Positions 7,734-15,905 are shown, numbered from the stretch's first letter. The stretch is 64,000 nucleotides of DNA from Candidatus Flavonifractor merdavium (GCA_019119335.1 DWXF01000023.1:1-64000), one strand, 5' to 3'. Made by a program: numbers and translations. Notes: a model not told the origin generated them from the sequence alone.

Positions 7734-8708
7734 TTAGAAGGGCAGGGCCACGATGGCGGGCACCAGAATGGGCACCGCCAGGGAGAGCACCACGCCGGAG
7801 GTAAAGGAATAGATGGTGATGCGCTCATGGGTGGCGCCCACCACCACCGGCAGCACCGTGTCCATGGCGGCGGCGCCGGGCAGGGCGGCGCACTCCACAT
7901 AGCCGATGTACCGGGCCACCAGGGGGATAAACAGGATGGAAAAGATCTCCCGCATCACGTTGGACAGGAAGGCCACCGCGGAGACCGACAGGGAGTAGGG
8001 GGCCAGTAGGGTGGGGGCCAGGGAGTACCAGCCCATACCGGAGGCGGCGGCCATGGAGTCCTTGAGCCCCAGGGGAAGGACCAGCCCCGCCAGGGCGGCA
8101 AAGACCAGGGTACCGGCGCACACCGCCACCGGCACCAGCAGCACCTGGAACCCGGCGGCCTTGATGTCGCTGATGAGGGTGCCCTGCTTGCCCATGTCCA
8201 TGCCCACCATGAACAAAAGCAGATAGAGGCCGAAGTTGATCACTGTGCCGCAGTGGGCGGTGACGGCGGGGGGAAAGATGAACCGGCCGACCAGCATACC
8301 CAGCACCACCGCGACGACGATCCACTTGGTCAGGGAGTTGTCCGCCTTACCGGCGGTGTGGCTCTCCTGTTCCTGGGTCTGGGCCGAGCCCCGGGGCAGG
8401 CCGAACCGGTCCAGCTTCAGCACGAACCGCCGCAGCAGGGAGAGAAAGAGGATGGAGCCCACCATGGCCAGCACCGTAATGAGCAGGGCGGCCAGGCCGA
8501 TCTGCCCCAGGGAGGAGATGACTTCGTCGTTGGCCCCCAGGTTGACCCCCAGGGTGACAATGAGGATCATCAGTGCCACGAACTGCAGCTTGCCCACCCA
8601 GACCAGGGGGCGGCTGCGGACTCCCTTCCGGGAGCCGATGAATGCCCCGACGACCACCAGGGCGATGTAGATTGCCAGATTTGTGAGGGTGCTCAGGGTG
8701 GTACCCAT
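7734..8708 (-). CDS. lysO: L-lysine exporter LysO family
   Basis: 324 residues from the ATG at 8708, nine bases after AAAGGA (an ATG two codons upstream is too close to it). The protein is almost wholly hydrophobic with about eight to ten membrane helices. The C-terminal half has the LysO pattern of conserved charged residues inside membrane segments (GMDMG, GMGWYSL, NVMREI, GATHERITIYSF). The E. coli homologue (YbjE) exports lysine and thialysine. A promoter lies at 8762-8790, leaving a leader of about 46 nt, which is too short for a lysine riboswitch, and none is seen. Co-transcribed with the CYTH gene. Confidence 0.9.
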   Translation of the reverse strand: MGTTLSTLTNLAIYIALVVVGAFIGSRKGVRSRPLVWVGKLQFVALMILIVTLGVNLGANDEVISSLGQIGLAALLITVLAMVGSILFLSLLRRFVLKLDRFGLPRGSAQTQEQESHTAGKADNSLTKWIVVAVVLGMLVGRFIFPPAVTAHCGTVINFGLYLLLFMVGMDMGKQGTLISDIKAAGFQVLLVPVAVCAGTLVFAALAGLVLPLGLKDSMAAASGMGWYSLAPTLLAPYSLSVSAVAFLSNVMREIFSILFIPLVARYIGYVECAALPGAAAMDTVLPVVVGATHERITIYSFTSGVVLSLAVPILVPAIVALPF

Positions 8709-8761
8709 AACCATCCGTCCTTTGTGCAAAAAATAGGCCGGGACGCCGCCCGGCAGAGCAC

Positions 8762-8790
8762 ATTCTAACATATTCCATAGGGAAAGTCCA
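8762..8790 (-). promoter_or_regulatory. Probable promoter of lysO
   Basis: On the minus strand: TGGACT (8785-8790), 17-bp spacer, TAGAAT (8762-8767). Confidence 0.55.
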
Positions 8791-9107
8791 CCCCAAGAAG
8801 GCGGGGTACGGAGGACCAGCTGCCCCGAGGGAAAAGCTCGTTCTGAGGCATGGCACCAATGGCGGCAAGCTGGCAGGGGAAAAACGCAGCGGCCTCCAGT
8901 TTTGCCGGGTGACAGGCCGCCGGGCGGCAGCCGGAGTACCGATTTGCGGGAGCCAAACCGAGCCCTGCGGGGCTGAGGATTTGCCAGCCGCAGAAAACCC
9001 AGCCGCCGCCATGGGCCCCGGGTCCGGGCCGGAGCCCGGCGGCCTTTCGCCCCTTTCCGCCGGTGGAAAGGGGCCCGCCCGGAGGCGCCGCACCCCCAAT
9101 CAACGAC
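8791..9107. other. GC-rich intergenic spacer without a recognisable gene
   Basis: About 317 bp between the lysO promoter and the thrS terminator. It contains several short GC palindromes (for example around 8918-8936, 8965-8977 and 9033-9085) but no supported reading frame, tRNA or riboswitch. It is similar in texture to the spacers at 19907-20057 and 23948-24095. Confidence 0.5.
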
Positions 9108-9144
9108 AAAAAGCCCGCCGGAGGGAAATCCCTCCGGCGGGCTT
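9107..9144 (-). terminator. Terminator of thrS
   Basis: 16-bp stem (AAGCCCGCCGGAGGGA and complement) followed on the minus strand by TTTTT, 15 bp past the thrS stop. Confidence 0.9.
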
Positions 9145-9158
9145 ATTCATATGGGAAC

Positions 9159-10961
9159 TTACTTCTGCTCCCGGGCCTTGGCGTCCACTTCCTCCTTCAG
9201 CTGGGCGGCAAAGGCGTCGAAGGCCATGACCACCTGCTCGCCACGGCGGTTGCGGACGGCCACCTCGCCGCCCTCCACTTCCTTGTCGCCGATCACCAGC
9301 ATATAGGGGACCTTCTCCAGCTGGGCCTCGCGAATCTTCTTGCCGATCTTCTCGTTGCGGGGGTCCACCTCCACCCGGAAACCCTGGGCGAACAGCTTCT
9401 CCTTCAGCTCATAGCTGTAATCGACGGCCCGGTCGGTGATGGGCAGGATGCGCACCTGCTCGGGGGACATCCAGGTGGGCAGGGCGCCGCCGTACTCCTC
9501 CAGCAGGTAGGCCAGGGTACGCTCGTAGCAGCCCAGAGAGGTGCGGTGGATGATATAGGGGGTCTTTTTCTGGCCGTCGGCATCCACATACTCCATACCG
9601 AACTGCTTGGCCAGCAGCATGTCGATCTGGATGGTGACCAGGGTATCCTCCTTGCCGAATACGTTCTTGTACTGGATATCCAGCTTGGGGCCGTAGAAGG
9701 CGGCCTCGTCGATGCCGATGGTGTAGTTCACGCCCAGATCGTCCAGGATCTGGCCCATAACCCGCTGGGCCTCATCCCACTGCTCGGGGGTGCCCTCGTA
9801 CTTGTTGTTGGGGTTGGCGGGATCCCACTGGGAGAAGCGGAAGGTACACTTGTCCAGCAGGCCCACGGTGCTCAGGCAGTACTTGGCCAGGTCCAGGCAG
9901 CCCTTGAACTCCTGCTCCAGCTGCTCGGGGCGGAGGATCAGGTGGCCCTCGGAGATGGTGAACTGGCGCACACGGATCAGGCCGTGCATCTCGCCGGAGT
10001 CCTCGTTGCGGAACAGGGTGGAGGTCTCACCCAGCCGCATGGGCAGGTCCCGGTAGCTGCGGCCCCGGTTGAGGAACACCTGGTACTGGAAGGGGCAGGT
10101 CATGGGCCGCAGGGCGAAGCACTCCTTCTCCTCGTCGTGGGGGTCGCCCAGCACGAACATGCCGTCCAGATAGTGGTCCCAGTGGCCGGAGATCTTGTAC
10201 AGCTCCCGCTTGGCCATGTAGGGGGTCTTGGTCAGCAGATAGCCCCGCTTCTGCTCCTCGTCCTCCACCCAGCGCTGCAGCACCTGGATGGTGCGGGCGC
10301 CCTTGGGCAGCAGAATGGGCAGGCCCTGGCCGATGACGTCCACGGTGGTGAAGTACTCCAGCTCCCGGCCCAGCTTGTTGTGGTCCCGCTTGAGGGCCTC
10401 CTCCCGCTGCTTGAGCCAGGCGTCCAGCTCATCCTTCTTGGGGAAGGCGATGCCGTAGATGCGCTGGAGGGTCTCCCGGTTGGAGTCACCACGCCAGTAG
10501 GCGGAGTTGCAGGCGGTGAGCTTGATGGCGTTGCCCTTGATCCGGCCGGTGGAGTCCAGGTGGGGGCCGGCGCACAGGTCGGTAAACTCCCCCTGCTTGT
10601 AGAAGGAGATGTGGGCGTCCTCCGGCAGGTCCTGGATGAGCTCCACCTTGAAGGGCTCGCCCTTCTCCTCCATGAACTTGATGGCCTCGGCCCGGGGCAG
10701 CTCAAACCGCTCCAGCTTCAGCTTCTCCTTGCAGATTTTGCGCATCTCCCCCTCGATCTGCTCCAGATGCTCGGGGGTAAAGGAGAAGGGGGCGTCCATA
10801 TCGTAATAGAAACCCTCGTCGATGGAGGGGCCGATGGCCAGTTTCACCTCGGGCCACAGCCGCTTCACGGCCTGGGCCATCACATGGGAACAGGTGTGCC
10901 AGTAGGTCTTGCGGTACTCGGGATTTTCAAAGCTGAATTCGTTCTTGACTTCTTCGGACAT
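9159..10961 (-). CDS. thrS: Threonine-tRNA ligase lacking the TGS domain
   Basis: 600 residues. The protein begins almost directly with the editing domain (His22-x3-His26 in HTCSH, later TDLCAGPH), so the N-terminal TGS domain of typical 640-residue bacterial ThrRS is missing. The class II catalytic core follows: motif 2 RLGETSTLFRNED, zinc-site Cys/His residues around MTCPF, motif 3 HRTSLGCYERTLAYLLE. The C-terminal anticodon-binding domain has RILPITDRAVDY. The ATG is preceded by AAGGAGG. Expression should be controlled by the T-box leader at 10990-11271, which senses uncharged tRNA-Thr. No second thrS is in the window. Confidence 0.96.
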   Translation of the reverse strand: MSEEVKNEFSFENPEYRKTYWHTCSHVMAQAVKRLWPEVKLAIGPSIDEGFYYDMDAPFSFTPEHLEQIEGEMRKICKEKLKLERFELPRAEAIKFMEEKGEPFKVELIQDLPEDAHISFYKQGEFTDLCAGPHLDSTGRIKGNAIKLTACNSAYWRGDSNRETLQRIYGIAFPKKDELDAWLKQREEALKRDHNKLGRELEYFTTVDVIGQGLPILLPKGARTIQVLQRWVEDEEQKRGYLLTKTPYMAKRELYKISGHWDHYLDGMFVLGDPHDEEKECFALRPMTCPFQYQVFLNRGRSYRDLPMRLGETSTLFRNEDSGEMHGLIRVRQFTISEGHLILRPEQLEQEFKGCLDLAKYCLSTVGLLDKCTFRFSQWDPANPNNKYEGTPEQWDEAQRVMGQILDDLGVNYTIGIDEAAFYGPKLDIQYKNVFGKEDTLVTIQIDMLLAKQFGMEYVDADGQKKTPYIIHRTSLGCYERTLAYLLEEYGGALPTWMSPEQVRILPITDRAVDYSYELKEKLFAQGFRVEVDPRNEKIGKKIREAQLEKVPYMLVIGDKEVEGGEVAVRNRRGEQVVMAFDAFAAQLKEEVDAKAREQK

Positions 10962-10989
10962 GGTAATTCCTCCTTAACAATTTGGGGCG

Positions 10990-11271
10990 GAGGGTATGAA
11001 AAACGCCTCACCCCTGATTGGTCAGGGGTGAGGCGCGAAAAAACGTCCCACGGTTCCACCCTGCTTGCATAGAGCGCGGAGGCGCCCGTTTGAAGGGCGC
11101 GCAGCGTGACTTCATGCCGCTTGTGACTTCCTGTAACGGGAAAGCCCCGGCCCGGTCGTCCCGGGCGGCTCGGGAGTGGTACAGCCGCCGCGTGTCGTGG
11201 GACCCTTCCACCAGATGGGCCCCTCTCTGTCCGCCGCTGTGCGGGTTCTTCTCCGTCAAAGCCATTTTGAC
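10990..11271 (-). ncRNA. T-box riboswitch leader of thrS
   Basis: On the minus strand the canonical T-box AGGGTGGAACCGTG lies at 11062-11049. It is followed by a strong terminator hairpin (11004-11035, CGCCTCACCCCTGA arm) and a T-run, ahead of the thrS ribosome site. Upstream is a long structured region fitting stem I. Candidate threonine specifier ACC occurs in the segment CTGTACCACTCC near 11175, but I could not fold it to confirm. The terminator/antiterminator layout means uncharged tRNA-Thr would allow readthrough. Confidence 0.9.
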
Positions 11272-11277
11272 AAGGAG

Positions 11278-11306
11278 ACTATATCATTATGTAGTTGCCC
11301 TGTCAA
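11278..11306 (-). promoter_or_regulatory. Promoter of the thrS T-box transcript
   Basis: On the minus strand: consensus TTGACA (11301-11306), 17-bp spacer, TATAGT (11278-11283). The -35 box overlaps the stop codon of the upstream small gene ending at 11303. Confidence 0.85.
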
Positions 11307-11587
11307 GGGGAGGAAGGGCTTTTCCTGGATTCTCCGCCATAGTAGGCCAGCAGGCGCAGCCGGTAGTCCATGTTGTCGGCGTATTTTGCCTGGGAATTGC
11401 CGGTGAGGTATCGCCATGCGCTCTGCCAGCACTGAGGGGTGTAGGCGTCGCTGGAAATGGCATGGAGAGCATCTTGCATGGCCGGACAGGGCGCTTTTAA
11501 ATATTGCAGGTCGGAAAGATAGCAGCAGTGGGACAAATGGGCCAGTTGTTCCAGCAATTCAGAGGTCGAGTCCGATATAGCGGCCAT
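11303..11587 (-). CDS. Small hypothetical protein, divergent from an HTH regulator
   Basis: 94 residues from the ATG at 11587, chosen because TGAGGTGG lies five bases upstream; longer readings run through the promoter. The sequence is helical and soluble-looking, with scattered cysteines (SHCCYL, APCPAM, PQCWQS) that do not form a metal motif. No family is recognised. It has its own sigma-A promoter whose -35 overlaps a palindrome shared with the divergent Cro/CI-type regulator. The arrangement suggests a regulated pair, possibly toxin-antitoxin-like or stress-linked, but nothing in the protein proves that. Confidence 0.55.
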   Translation of the reverse strand: MAAISDSTSELLEQLAHLSHCCYLSDLQYLKAPCPAMQDALHAISSDAYTPQCWQSAWRYLTGNSQAKYADNMDYRLRLLAYYGGESRKSPSSP

Positions 11588-11618
11588 GAAAACCACCTCA
11601 GATGTAAGAATCGTCACC

Positions 11619-11647
11619 ATTATAAAACCAAAAAAATATATCGTCAA
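11619..11647 (-). promoter_or_regulatory. Promoter of the small gene at 11587
   Basis: On the minus strand: TTGACG (11642-11647), 17-bp spacer, TATAAT (11619-11624). The -35 overlaps the palindrome at 11646-11662. Confidence 0.75.
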
Positions 11648-11662
11648 GTGTAAATTACACTT
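11646..11662. promoter_or_regulatory. Candidate operator palindrome in divergent intergenic region
   Basis: AAGTGTAAATTACACTT is a perfect 8-1-8 inverted repeat between the two divergent genes, touching the -35 box of the leftward promoter. The adjacent HTH protein is the obvious candidate binder. Confidence 0.6.
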
Positions 11663-11721
11663 TAAAGTTATTTTTAGGGAGGGGTGGAATGGATACAATG
11701 AATTTGATGTGAGGTGATGAG

Positions 11722-12048
11722 ATGGGTCTGGATTACCGGCAACTGGGACAACGGATCGCTGCCCGCCGGAAGGCTTTGGGGCTGCGGCAAGCACAGGTTT
11801 GTGAGCGGTGCGATATCAACAACAACTATCTGTCCAACATCGAGCGGGGAAAATCCATTCCCAGCCTGGAGGTGCTGATGCGTGTCTGCGAAGCGCTGGA
11901 GGTCACGCCGGATTATTTGCTGCTGGGGACCCGGCGGAAAGAGGACTGGGAGCAGGTCCAGCTGGTGGCGGAGCGCCTTCAGGGAATGAGCCGGGAGCAG
12001 CTGGAGTTGGCGGACAGTTTTTTGTGCTGGCTGCAGGAGCGGGGCTGA
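11722..12048 (+). CDS. Cro/CI-type helix-turn-helix transcriptional regulator
   Basis: 108 residues with an N-terminal HTH_3 (Xre) domain: GQRIAARRKALGLRQAQVCERCDINNNYLSNIERGKSIPSLEVLMR in two pieces spans the helix-turn-helix at about residues 7-60. The tail is short and leucine-rich and has no recognised effector domain. GAGGTGATGAG precedes the ATG. Divergent from the 94-residue protein across the AAGTGTAAATTACACTT palindrome, so autoregulation and control of that gene are likely. Proteins of this size act as phage-like repressors or antitoxins; here it sits in ordinary chromosomal context. Confidence 0.85.
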   Translation: MGLDYRQLGQRIAARRKALGLRQAQVCERCDINNNYLSNIERGKSIPSLEVLMRVCEALEVTPDYLLLGTRRKEDWEQVQLVAERLQGMSREQLELADSFLCWLQERG

Positions 12049-12120
12049 GTGCGTCTAAAAGTGAAATTAACAGTTTATTCACAAAGGGGACACGATTTAG
12101 TCTTATTTACCAGGTATGAT

Positions 12121-12222
12121 ACACACAGATTCAGAGATGAATCGAATGCAAGACCATCCTCCCAAACCAATTCCTCTCTTATCCCTCTCCAACACCTTTG
12201 CAAACACACACAACACACACCC
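12121..12222 (+). other. G-poor, A/C-rich intergenic segment ahead of a strong terminator
   Basis: Between the HTH stop and the terminator, about 100 bases contain very few G and long A/C tracts (for example CAAACACACACAACACACAC). TATGAT at 12115-12120 could be a -10 element, but no good -35 is visible. There is no reading frame of note. It may be the unstructured 3' UTR of the regulator or a small RNA. Confidence 0.35.
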
Positions 12223-12253
12223 AAAAAGCCCCGGCCTCCGGCCGGGGCTTTTT
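12223..12253 (+). terminator. Terminator upstream of nadE
   Basis: Hairpin with arms CAAAAAGCCCCGGCC and complement around a 1-3 base loop, followed by TTTTTGGG. It ends the transcript coming from the HTH gene or the A/C-rich segment. Confidence 0.85.
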
Positions 12254-12264
12254 GGGCCTTCGCG

Positions 12265-12293
12265 TTGCAATCGGCTGGAAATTGGGGTATGAT
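12265..12293 (+). promoter_or_regulatory. Promoter of nadE
   Basis: TTGCAA (12265-12270), 17-bp spacer, TATGAT (12288-12293), about 40 bp before the nadE start. Confidence 0.7.
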
Positions 12294-12333
12294 AAAATCA
12301 AATTCCGTGCTGATGCAAAAGGAGGCGCTGTCT

Positions 12334-14262
12334 ATGCGCGACGGATTTGTGAAAGTGGCCGCCGGCACCCCCAGAATCCGGGTGGCCGACTGCCGTTACA
12401 ACGCCGAACAGATTTTTACCCTCATGCGGGAGGCCGACAAGCAGGGGGTAAAGGTGCTGGCCCTGCCCGAGCTCTGCCTCACCGGCTACACCTGCGGGGA
12501 CCTGTTTCTCCAGCCCACCCTGCTGAAGGGGGCGGAGGAGGGCCTGCGCACCATTCTGGACGCCACCAAGAACCTGGACATGGTGGCCACCGTGGGCCTG
12601 CCGGTTTGGAATAAATGGGACAACAAACTGTATAACTGCGCGGCGGTGATACAGAGCGGAGAGATTTTGGGGCTGATCCCCAAGACCTACCTGCCCAACT
12701 ACGGAGAATTTTATGAGGGCCGCTGGTTTGCGTCGGGGGCCGGGGTGGACGGCTCGGTGAACCTGTGCGGGGAGCAGGTGTCTCTCTGCGACCGGCTGGT
12801 CTTTGCCTGCACCAACCCCGACCTGCCCGAGCTGGTGATCGGGGTGGAGCTGTGCGAGGATTTGTGGGCGCCCGAGCCCCCCTCCGCCGCCCTGGCCCGG
12901 GCGGGGGCCACCGTCATTCTGAACCTGTCGGCCTCCAACGAGCTGGTGGGCAAGGCCTCCTACCGCCGGGGGCTGGTGTCCGGCCAGTCCGGCCGGCTGG
13001 TGTGCGGCTATGTGTACGCCGACGCCGGGGAGGGGGAGTCCACCACCGACCTGGTGTTTGCCGGGCACAACATCATTGCCGAAAACGGCGGGATCCTGGC
13101 CGAGCGGCGGTTTGCCTCCGGCCTCACCGTCAGCGAGCTGGACGTGAAGCGGCTCAGCTACGAGCGGCAGCGGATGAACACCTACAACGCCGACAAGAGC
13201 CGGGAGATCTGGCGGATCTCCTTCGATCTGGAGCTGGCCGACACCCGGCTGACCCGGCCCGTGTCCCCCACCCCCTTTGTCCCTCAGGATCAGAACGACC
13301 GGGCGGAGCGGTGCAACGAGATTTTGTATATCGCCGCCCTGGGCCTGAAAAAGCGGCTGGAGCACACCGGCGCCAGGACGGCGGTGGTGGGCCTGTCCGG
13401 CGGGCTGGATTCCACCCTGGCGGTGCTCATCACCGCCCTGTCCATGCAGATGCTGGACCGCCCCGCCAGCGATATCATCGCCGTCACCATGCCCTGCTTC
13501 GGCACCACCGACCGCACCCGCTCCAACGCCGTGCTGCTGGCCCAGCGGCTGGGCTGCACCCTCAAGAGCATCGACATCGGCCGGGCGGTGAAGGTCCACT
13601 TTGAGGACATCGGCCAGTCCATGGACGACCACGACGTGACCTTCGAGAACGGACAGGCCAGAGAGCGCACCCAGGTGCTCATGGACATCGCCAACCAGAC
13701 CGGCGGACTGGTCATCGGCACCGGAGACCTCTCCGAGCTGGCCCTGGGCTGGTGTACCTACAACGGGGACCACATGAGCAACTATGCCGTCAACGCCGGG
13801 ATTCCCAAGACCCTGGTGCGCCATCTGGTCAGTTTCATCTCCGACGACAAGGAGGCGGAGGACCCCCAGCTCTCCGGCGTGCTGGCCGATATTCTGGACA
13901 CCCCCGTATCCCCCGAGCTGCTCCCCGCCATCGAGGGGCAGATCGCCCAAAAGACCGAGGATCTGGTGGGCCCCTACGAGCTCCACGACTTCTATCTCTA
14001 CTACGCCATCCGCTGGGGCTTCTCCCCCCGGAAGGTGCTCCGGCTGGCGGAGCAGGCCATGGGCAAGCGGTATGACCGCGCCACCCTGCTCAAGTGGCTG
14101 AACAGCTTTTACCGCCGCTTCTTCTCCCAGCAGTTCAAGCGCTCCTGTCTGGCCGACGGCCCCAAGGTGGGCTCGGTGGCCCTGTCCCCCCGTGGGGACT
14201 GGCGGATGCCCTCCGACGCAATGGCCGCCCTGTGGCTGGAGGAGCTGGAGGGCCTGAGCTGA
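12334..14262 (+). CDS. nadE: Glutamine-dependent NAD+ synthetase
   Basis: 642 residues from the ATG at 12334 (AAAGGAGG at 12317-12324). The N-terminal third is a nitrilase-type glutaminase with the Glu-Lys-Cys triad recognisable in LPELCLTGYTCGD, IPKTYLPNYGEFYEGRW and GVELCEDLWAP. The C-terminal synthetase domain has the ATP-pyrophosphatase P-loop GLSGGLDSTLAVL, then TGDLSELALGW and the late LHDFYLYY segment. It converts deamido-NAD and ATP to NAD using ammonia channelled from glutamine, the last step of NAD synthesis. Two chromate-transporter half genes follow within a few bases. Confidence 0.96.
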   Translation: MRDGFVKVAAGTPRIRVADCRYNAEQIFTLMREADKQGVKVLALPELCLTGYTCGDLFLQPTLLKGAEEGLRTILDATKNLDMVATVGLPVWNKWDNKLYNCAAVIQSGEILGLIPKTYLPNYGEFYEGRWFASGAGVDGSVNLCGEQVSLCDRLVFACTNPDLPELVIGVELCEDLWAPEPPSAALARAGATVILNLSASNELVGKASYRRGLVSGQSGRLVCGYVYADAGEGESTTDLVFAGHNIIAENGGILAERRFASGLTVSELDVKRLSYERQRMNTYNADKSREIWRISFDLELADTRLTRPVSPTPFVPQDQNDRAERCNEILYIAALGLKKRLEHTGARTAVVGLSGGLDSTLAVLITALSMQMLDRPASDIIAVTMPCFGTTDRTRSNAVLLAQRLGCTLKSIDIGRAVKVHFEDIGQSMDDHDVTFENGQARERTQVLMDIANQTGGLVIGTGDLSELALGWCTYNGDHMSNYAVNAGIPKTLVRHLVSFISDDKEAEDPQLSGVLADILDTPVSPELLPAIEGQIAQKTEDLVGPYELHDFYLYYAIRWGFSPRKVLRLAEQAMGKRYDRATLLKWLNSFYRRFFSQQFKRSCLADGPKVGSVALSPRGDWRMPSDAMAALWLEELEGLS

Positions 14263-14263
14263 C

Positions 14264-14857
14264 GTGAATCTCTATTTCGATCTGTTCTGGACCTTTGCCA
14301 AAATCGGCGTGTGTACCTTCGGCGGGGGCTACGCCATGCTGTCCATCCTCCAGCGGGAGCTGGTGGAAAAGCGGCATTGGGCCAGCGAGGAGGAGCTGTC
14401 CGACTACTTCGCCATCGGCCAGTGTACCCCCGGCATTATCGCCGTCAACACCGCCACCTTCGTGGGCCACAAGCTGAAAGGGGCGGCGGGGGGCGTGGCC
14501 GCCACCCTGGGCCTGGTGTTTCCCTGCCTGGTGATCATCATGCTCATCGCCGCCTTTTTGCAGAATTTTGCCCACCTGCCCGTGGTGGTCCACGCCTTCA
14601 ACGGGGTGCGGGCCTGCGTGTGCGCCCTGATTTTGTCCAGCGTCCTCAAGCTGCGCAGGTCCACCGTGGTGGATATGCCCACCGTGGTCATCTTCGCGGC
14701 GGTACTTATCCTGGCGGTGGTTGGCAACTTTGCCGCCTTTCCCGCCAATGCCCTGGGCGCCGTGCTGGGCTATGTGTGCTCCCCCATCGTGCTGGTGGTG
14801 GCGGCGGGGGCGGCCGGGCTGTGCATCCGGGCGGCGAAGGGAGGGCGGAAGGGATGA
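14264..14857 (+). CDS. chrA: Chromate transporter family protein, N-type half
   Basis: 197 residues starting at a GTG one base after the nadE stop, within its ribosome context. This is a single CHR domain (short-chain type): FTFGGG-like CTFGGGYAML near the start and the signature AIGQCTPGIIAVNTATFVG, with about six membrane helices. In many Firmicutes the transporter is split into two adjacent single-domain proteins that work together. This is the first of the pair; its stop overlaps the second start (ATGA at 14854-14857). The substrate may be chromate or another oxyanion; the family name alone does not settle it. Confidence 0.85.
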   Translation: MNLYFDLFWTFAKIGVCTFGGGYAMLSILQRELVEKRHWASEEELSDYFAIGQCTPGIIAVNTATFVGHKLKGAAGGVAATLGLVFPCLVIIMLIAAFLQNFAHLPVVVHAFNGVRACVCALILSSVLKLRRSTVVDMPTVVIFAAVLILAVVGNFAAFPANALGAVLGYVCSPIVLVVAAGAAGLCIRAAKGGRKG

Positions 14858-15441
14858 TCTACCTCCAGCTCTTTTTCGAGTTCTTCAAGGCGGGCCTCTT
14901 TGCCATCGGCGGGGGCCTGGCCACCATCCCCTTCCTCACCGACATGGGGGCCCGCACCGGCTGGTTTTCCGCCGGGGAGCTGGCCAACATGATCGCCATT
15001 TCCGAGTCCACCCCCGGTCCCATGGGGGTGAACATGGCCACCTACGTGGGCTTCCACACCGGCAGTCTGGCGGGGGGCGTTGTGGGCGGGATCGCAGGAG
15101 GCGTCATCGCCACCCTGGGTCTGGTGTGCCCCTCCATCATCGTCATCCTCATCATCGCCGGATTTTTGAAAAAATTCCGGGAGAGCCGGGGGGTGGACGC
15201 GGTGTTCTACGGCATCCGGCCCGCCTCCACCGCCCTCATTGCCGCCGCCCTGGTGGAGGTGTGCGCCATCGCCCTGGTGAACACCGGGGCGGCCTTTGGC
15301 GGGGCGGACTTCTTTCGCTGGAAGGCCATTCTCCTGGCGGCGGCGGTCTTTGTCTGTCTCCAGGTGGGGCCGCTGAAAAAGCTCCACCCCATCGCCTTTA
15401 TCGCCGCCTCGGCGGTGCTGGGGGTGCTCTTTCAATTCTGA
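14854..15441 (+). CDS. chrA: Chromate transporter family protein, C-type half
   Basis: 195 residues. The ATG at 14854 overlaps the preceding stop. It is the partner CHR domain with FAIGGGLATIPFL and the AISESTPGPMGVNMATYVGF signature, followed by a run of hydrophobic helices ending at a glycine/alanine-rich helix. The overlapping reading frame implies equimolar production with its partner. A bidirectional terminator follows. Nothing nearby indicates metal stress, so export of chromate specifically is uncertain. Confidence 0.85.
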   Translation: MIYLQLFFEFFKAGLFAIGGGLATIPFLTDMGARTGWFSAGELANMIAISESTPGPMGVNMATYVGFHTGSLAGGVVGGIAGGVIATLGLVCPSIIVILIIAGFLKKFRESRGVDAVFYGIRPASTALIAAALVEVCAIALVNTGAAFGGADFFRWKAILLAAAVFVCLQVGPLKKLHPIAFIAASAVLGVLFQF

Positions 15442-15446
15442 AGCAG

Positions 15447-15488
15447 AAAAACGACCCGCAAAGCCGCCGGCTTTGCGGGTCGTTTTTT
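15447..15488. terminator. Bidirectional terminator after the chrA pair
   Basis: Perfect inverted repeat (AACGACCCGCAAAGCC and complement) with A-run before and T-run after, between convergent genes. Confidence 0.9.
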
Positions 15489-15489
15489 G

Positions 15490-15819
15490 TCACAGCAGAC
15501 AGCGCTCGCCCTGCTCCAGGTAGTGGGCGTCGGAGCGTACCGTCAGGCGGCGGGGAGAGCAGCTCTCGGGCAGATAAAACCGTATGCCCCTCAGCACCAG
15601 GTCGATGGCCGCCGGTCCGTGGTGGGCGGGGACGGCGAAGATCCGGCTGCCCCGGACCGTGTCCCCCTCCAGCACCTCCACCGCCACCGCCACCCGCCGC
15701 TCGGGCAGCACCCCCGCCAGCCGGAGGGAACAGTCCAGGGTCTGCCAGCCGCCGGGCTCCAGGGAGCCCAGCTCGCAGTACAGCGTCCCGCCCTCCAGGG
15801 TCAGCTTGCGTTCCAGCAT
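15490..15819 (-). CDS. Hypothetical beta-rich protein downstream of proA
   Basis: 109 residues from the ATG at 15819 (GGGGGTG six bases upstream). The sequence reads as alternating strands (LTLEGGTLYCELGSL, RRVAVAVEVLEG, SRIFAVPAHHGPAAIDLVLRGIRFYLP) with no membrane segment or signal peptide. I do not recognise a family. It lies 86 bp past proA on the same strand, separated by a hairpin, so it may be read by leakage from the pro operon or have its own weak promoter. Confidence 0.5.
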   Translation of the reverse strand: MLERKLTLEGGTLYCELGSLEPGGWQTLDCSLRLAGVLPERRVAVAVEVLEGDTVRGSRIFAVPAHHGPAAIDLVLRGIRFYLPESCSPRRLTVRSDAHYLEQGERCLL

Positions 15820-15841
15820 GGGACACACCCCCAAACAAAGT

Positions 15842-15871
15842 CATACGGCGGGCATGGCTGCCCGCCGTATG
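15842..15871 (-). terminator. Hairpin after proA (weak terminator)
   Basis: 13-bp stem CATACGGCGGGCA with its complement and a 4-base loop. The following minus-strand sequence is only moderately T-rich (ACTTTGTTT), so termination may be partial. Confidence 0.5.
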
Positions 15872-15905
15872 TAATCGACCGGTTGGGGGCCGCTTCATCC
15901 TATGT

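Noticed and set aside
8709-8755. Lysine riboswitch ahead of lysO
   Set aside because: The leader between the probable promoter and the start is only about 46 nt, and no L-box-like conserved segments are present further upstream.
9063-11072. 669-codon plus-strand frame opposite thrS
   Set aside because: Shadow of thrS; low-complexity translation, and it would run through the T-box terminator.
12298-13986. 562-codon minus-strand frame opposite nadE
   Set aside because: Same GC-bias effect; no motifs and no start signal.
14264-15441. Frameshifted single chrA gene
   Set aside because: Each half is a complete CHR domain with its own start and the overlap ATGA is typical of the natural two-gene form.
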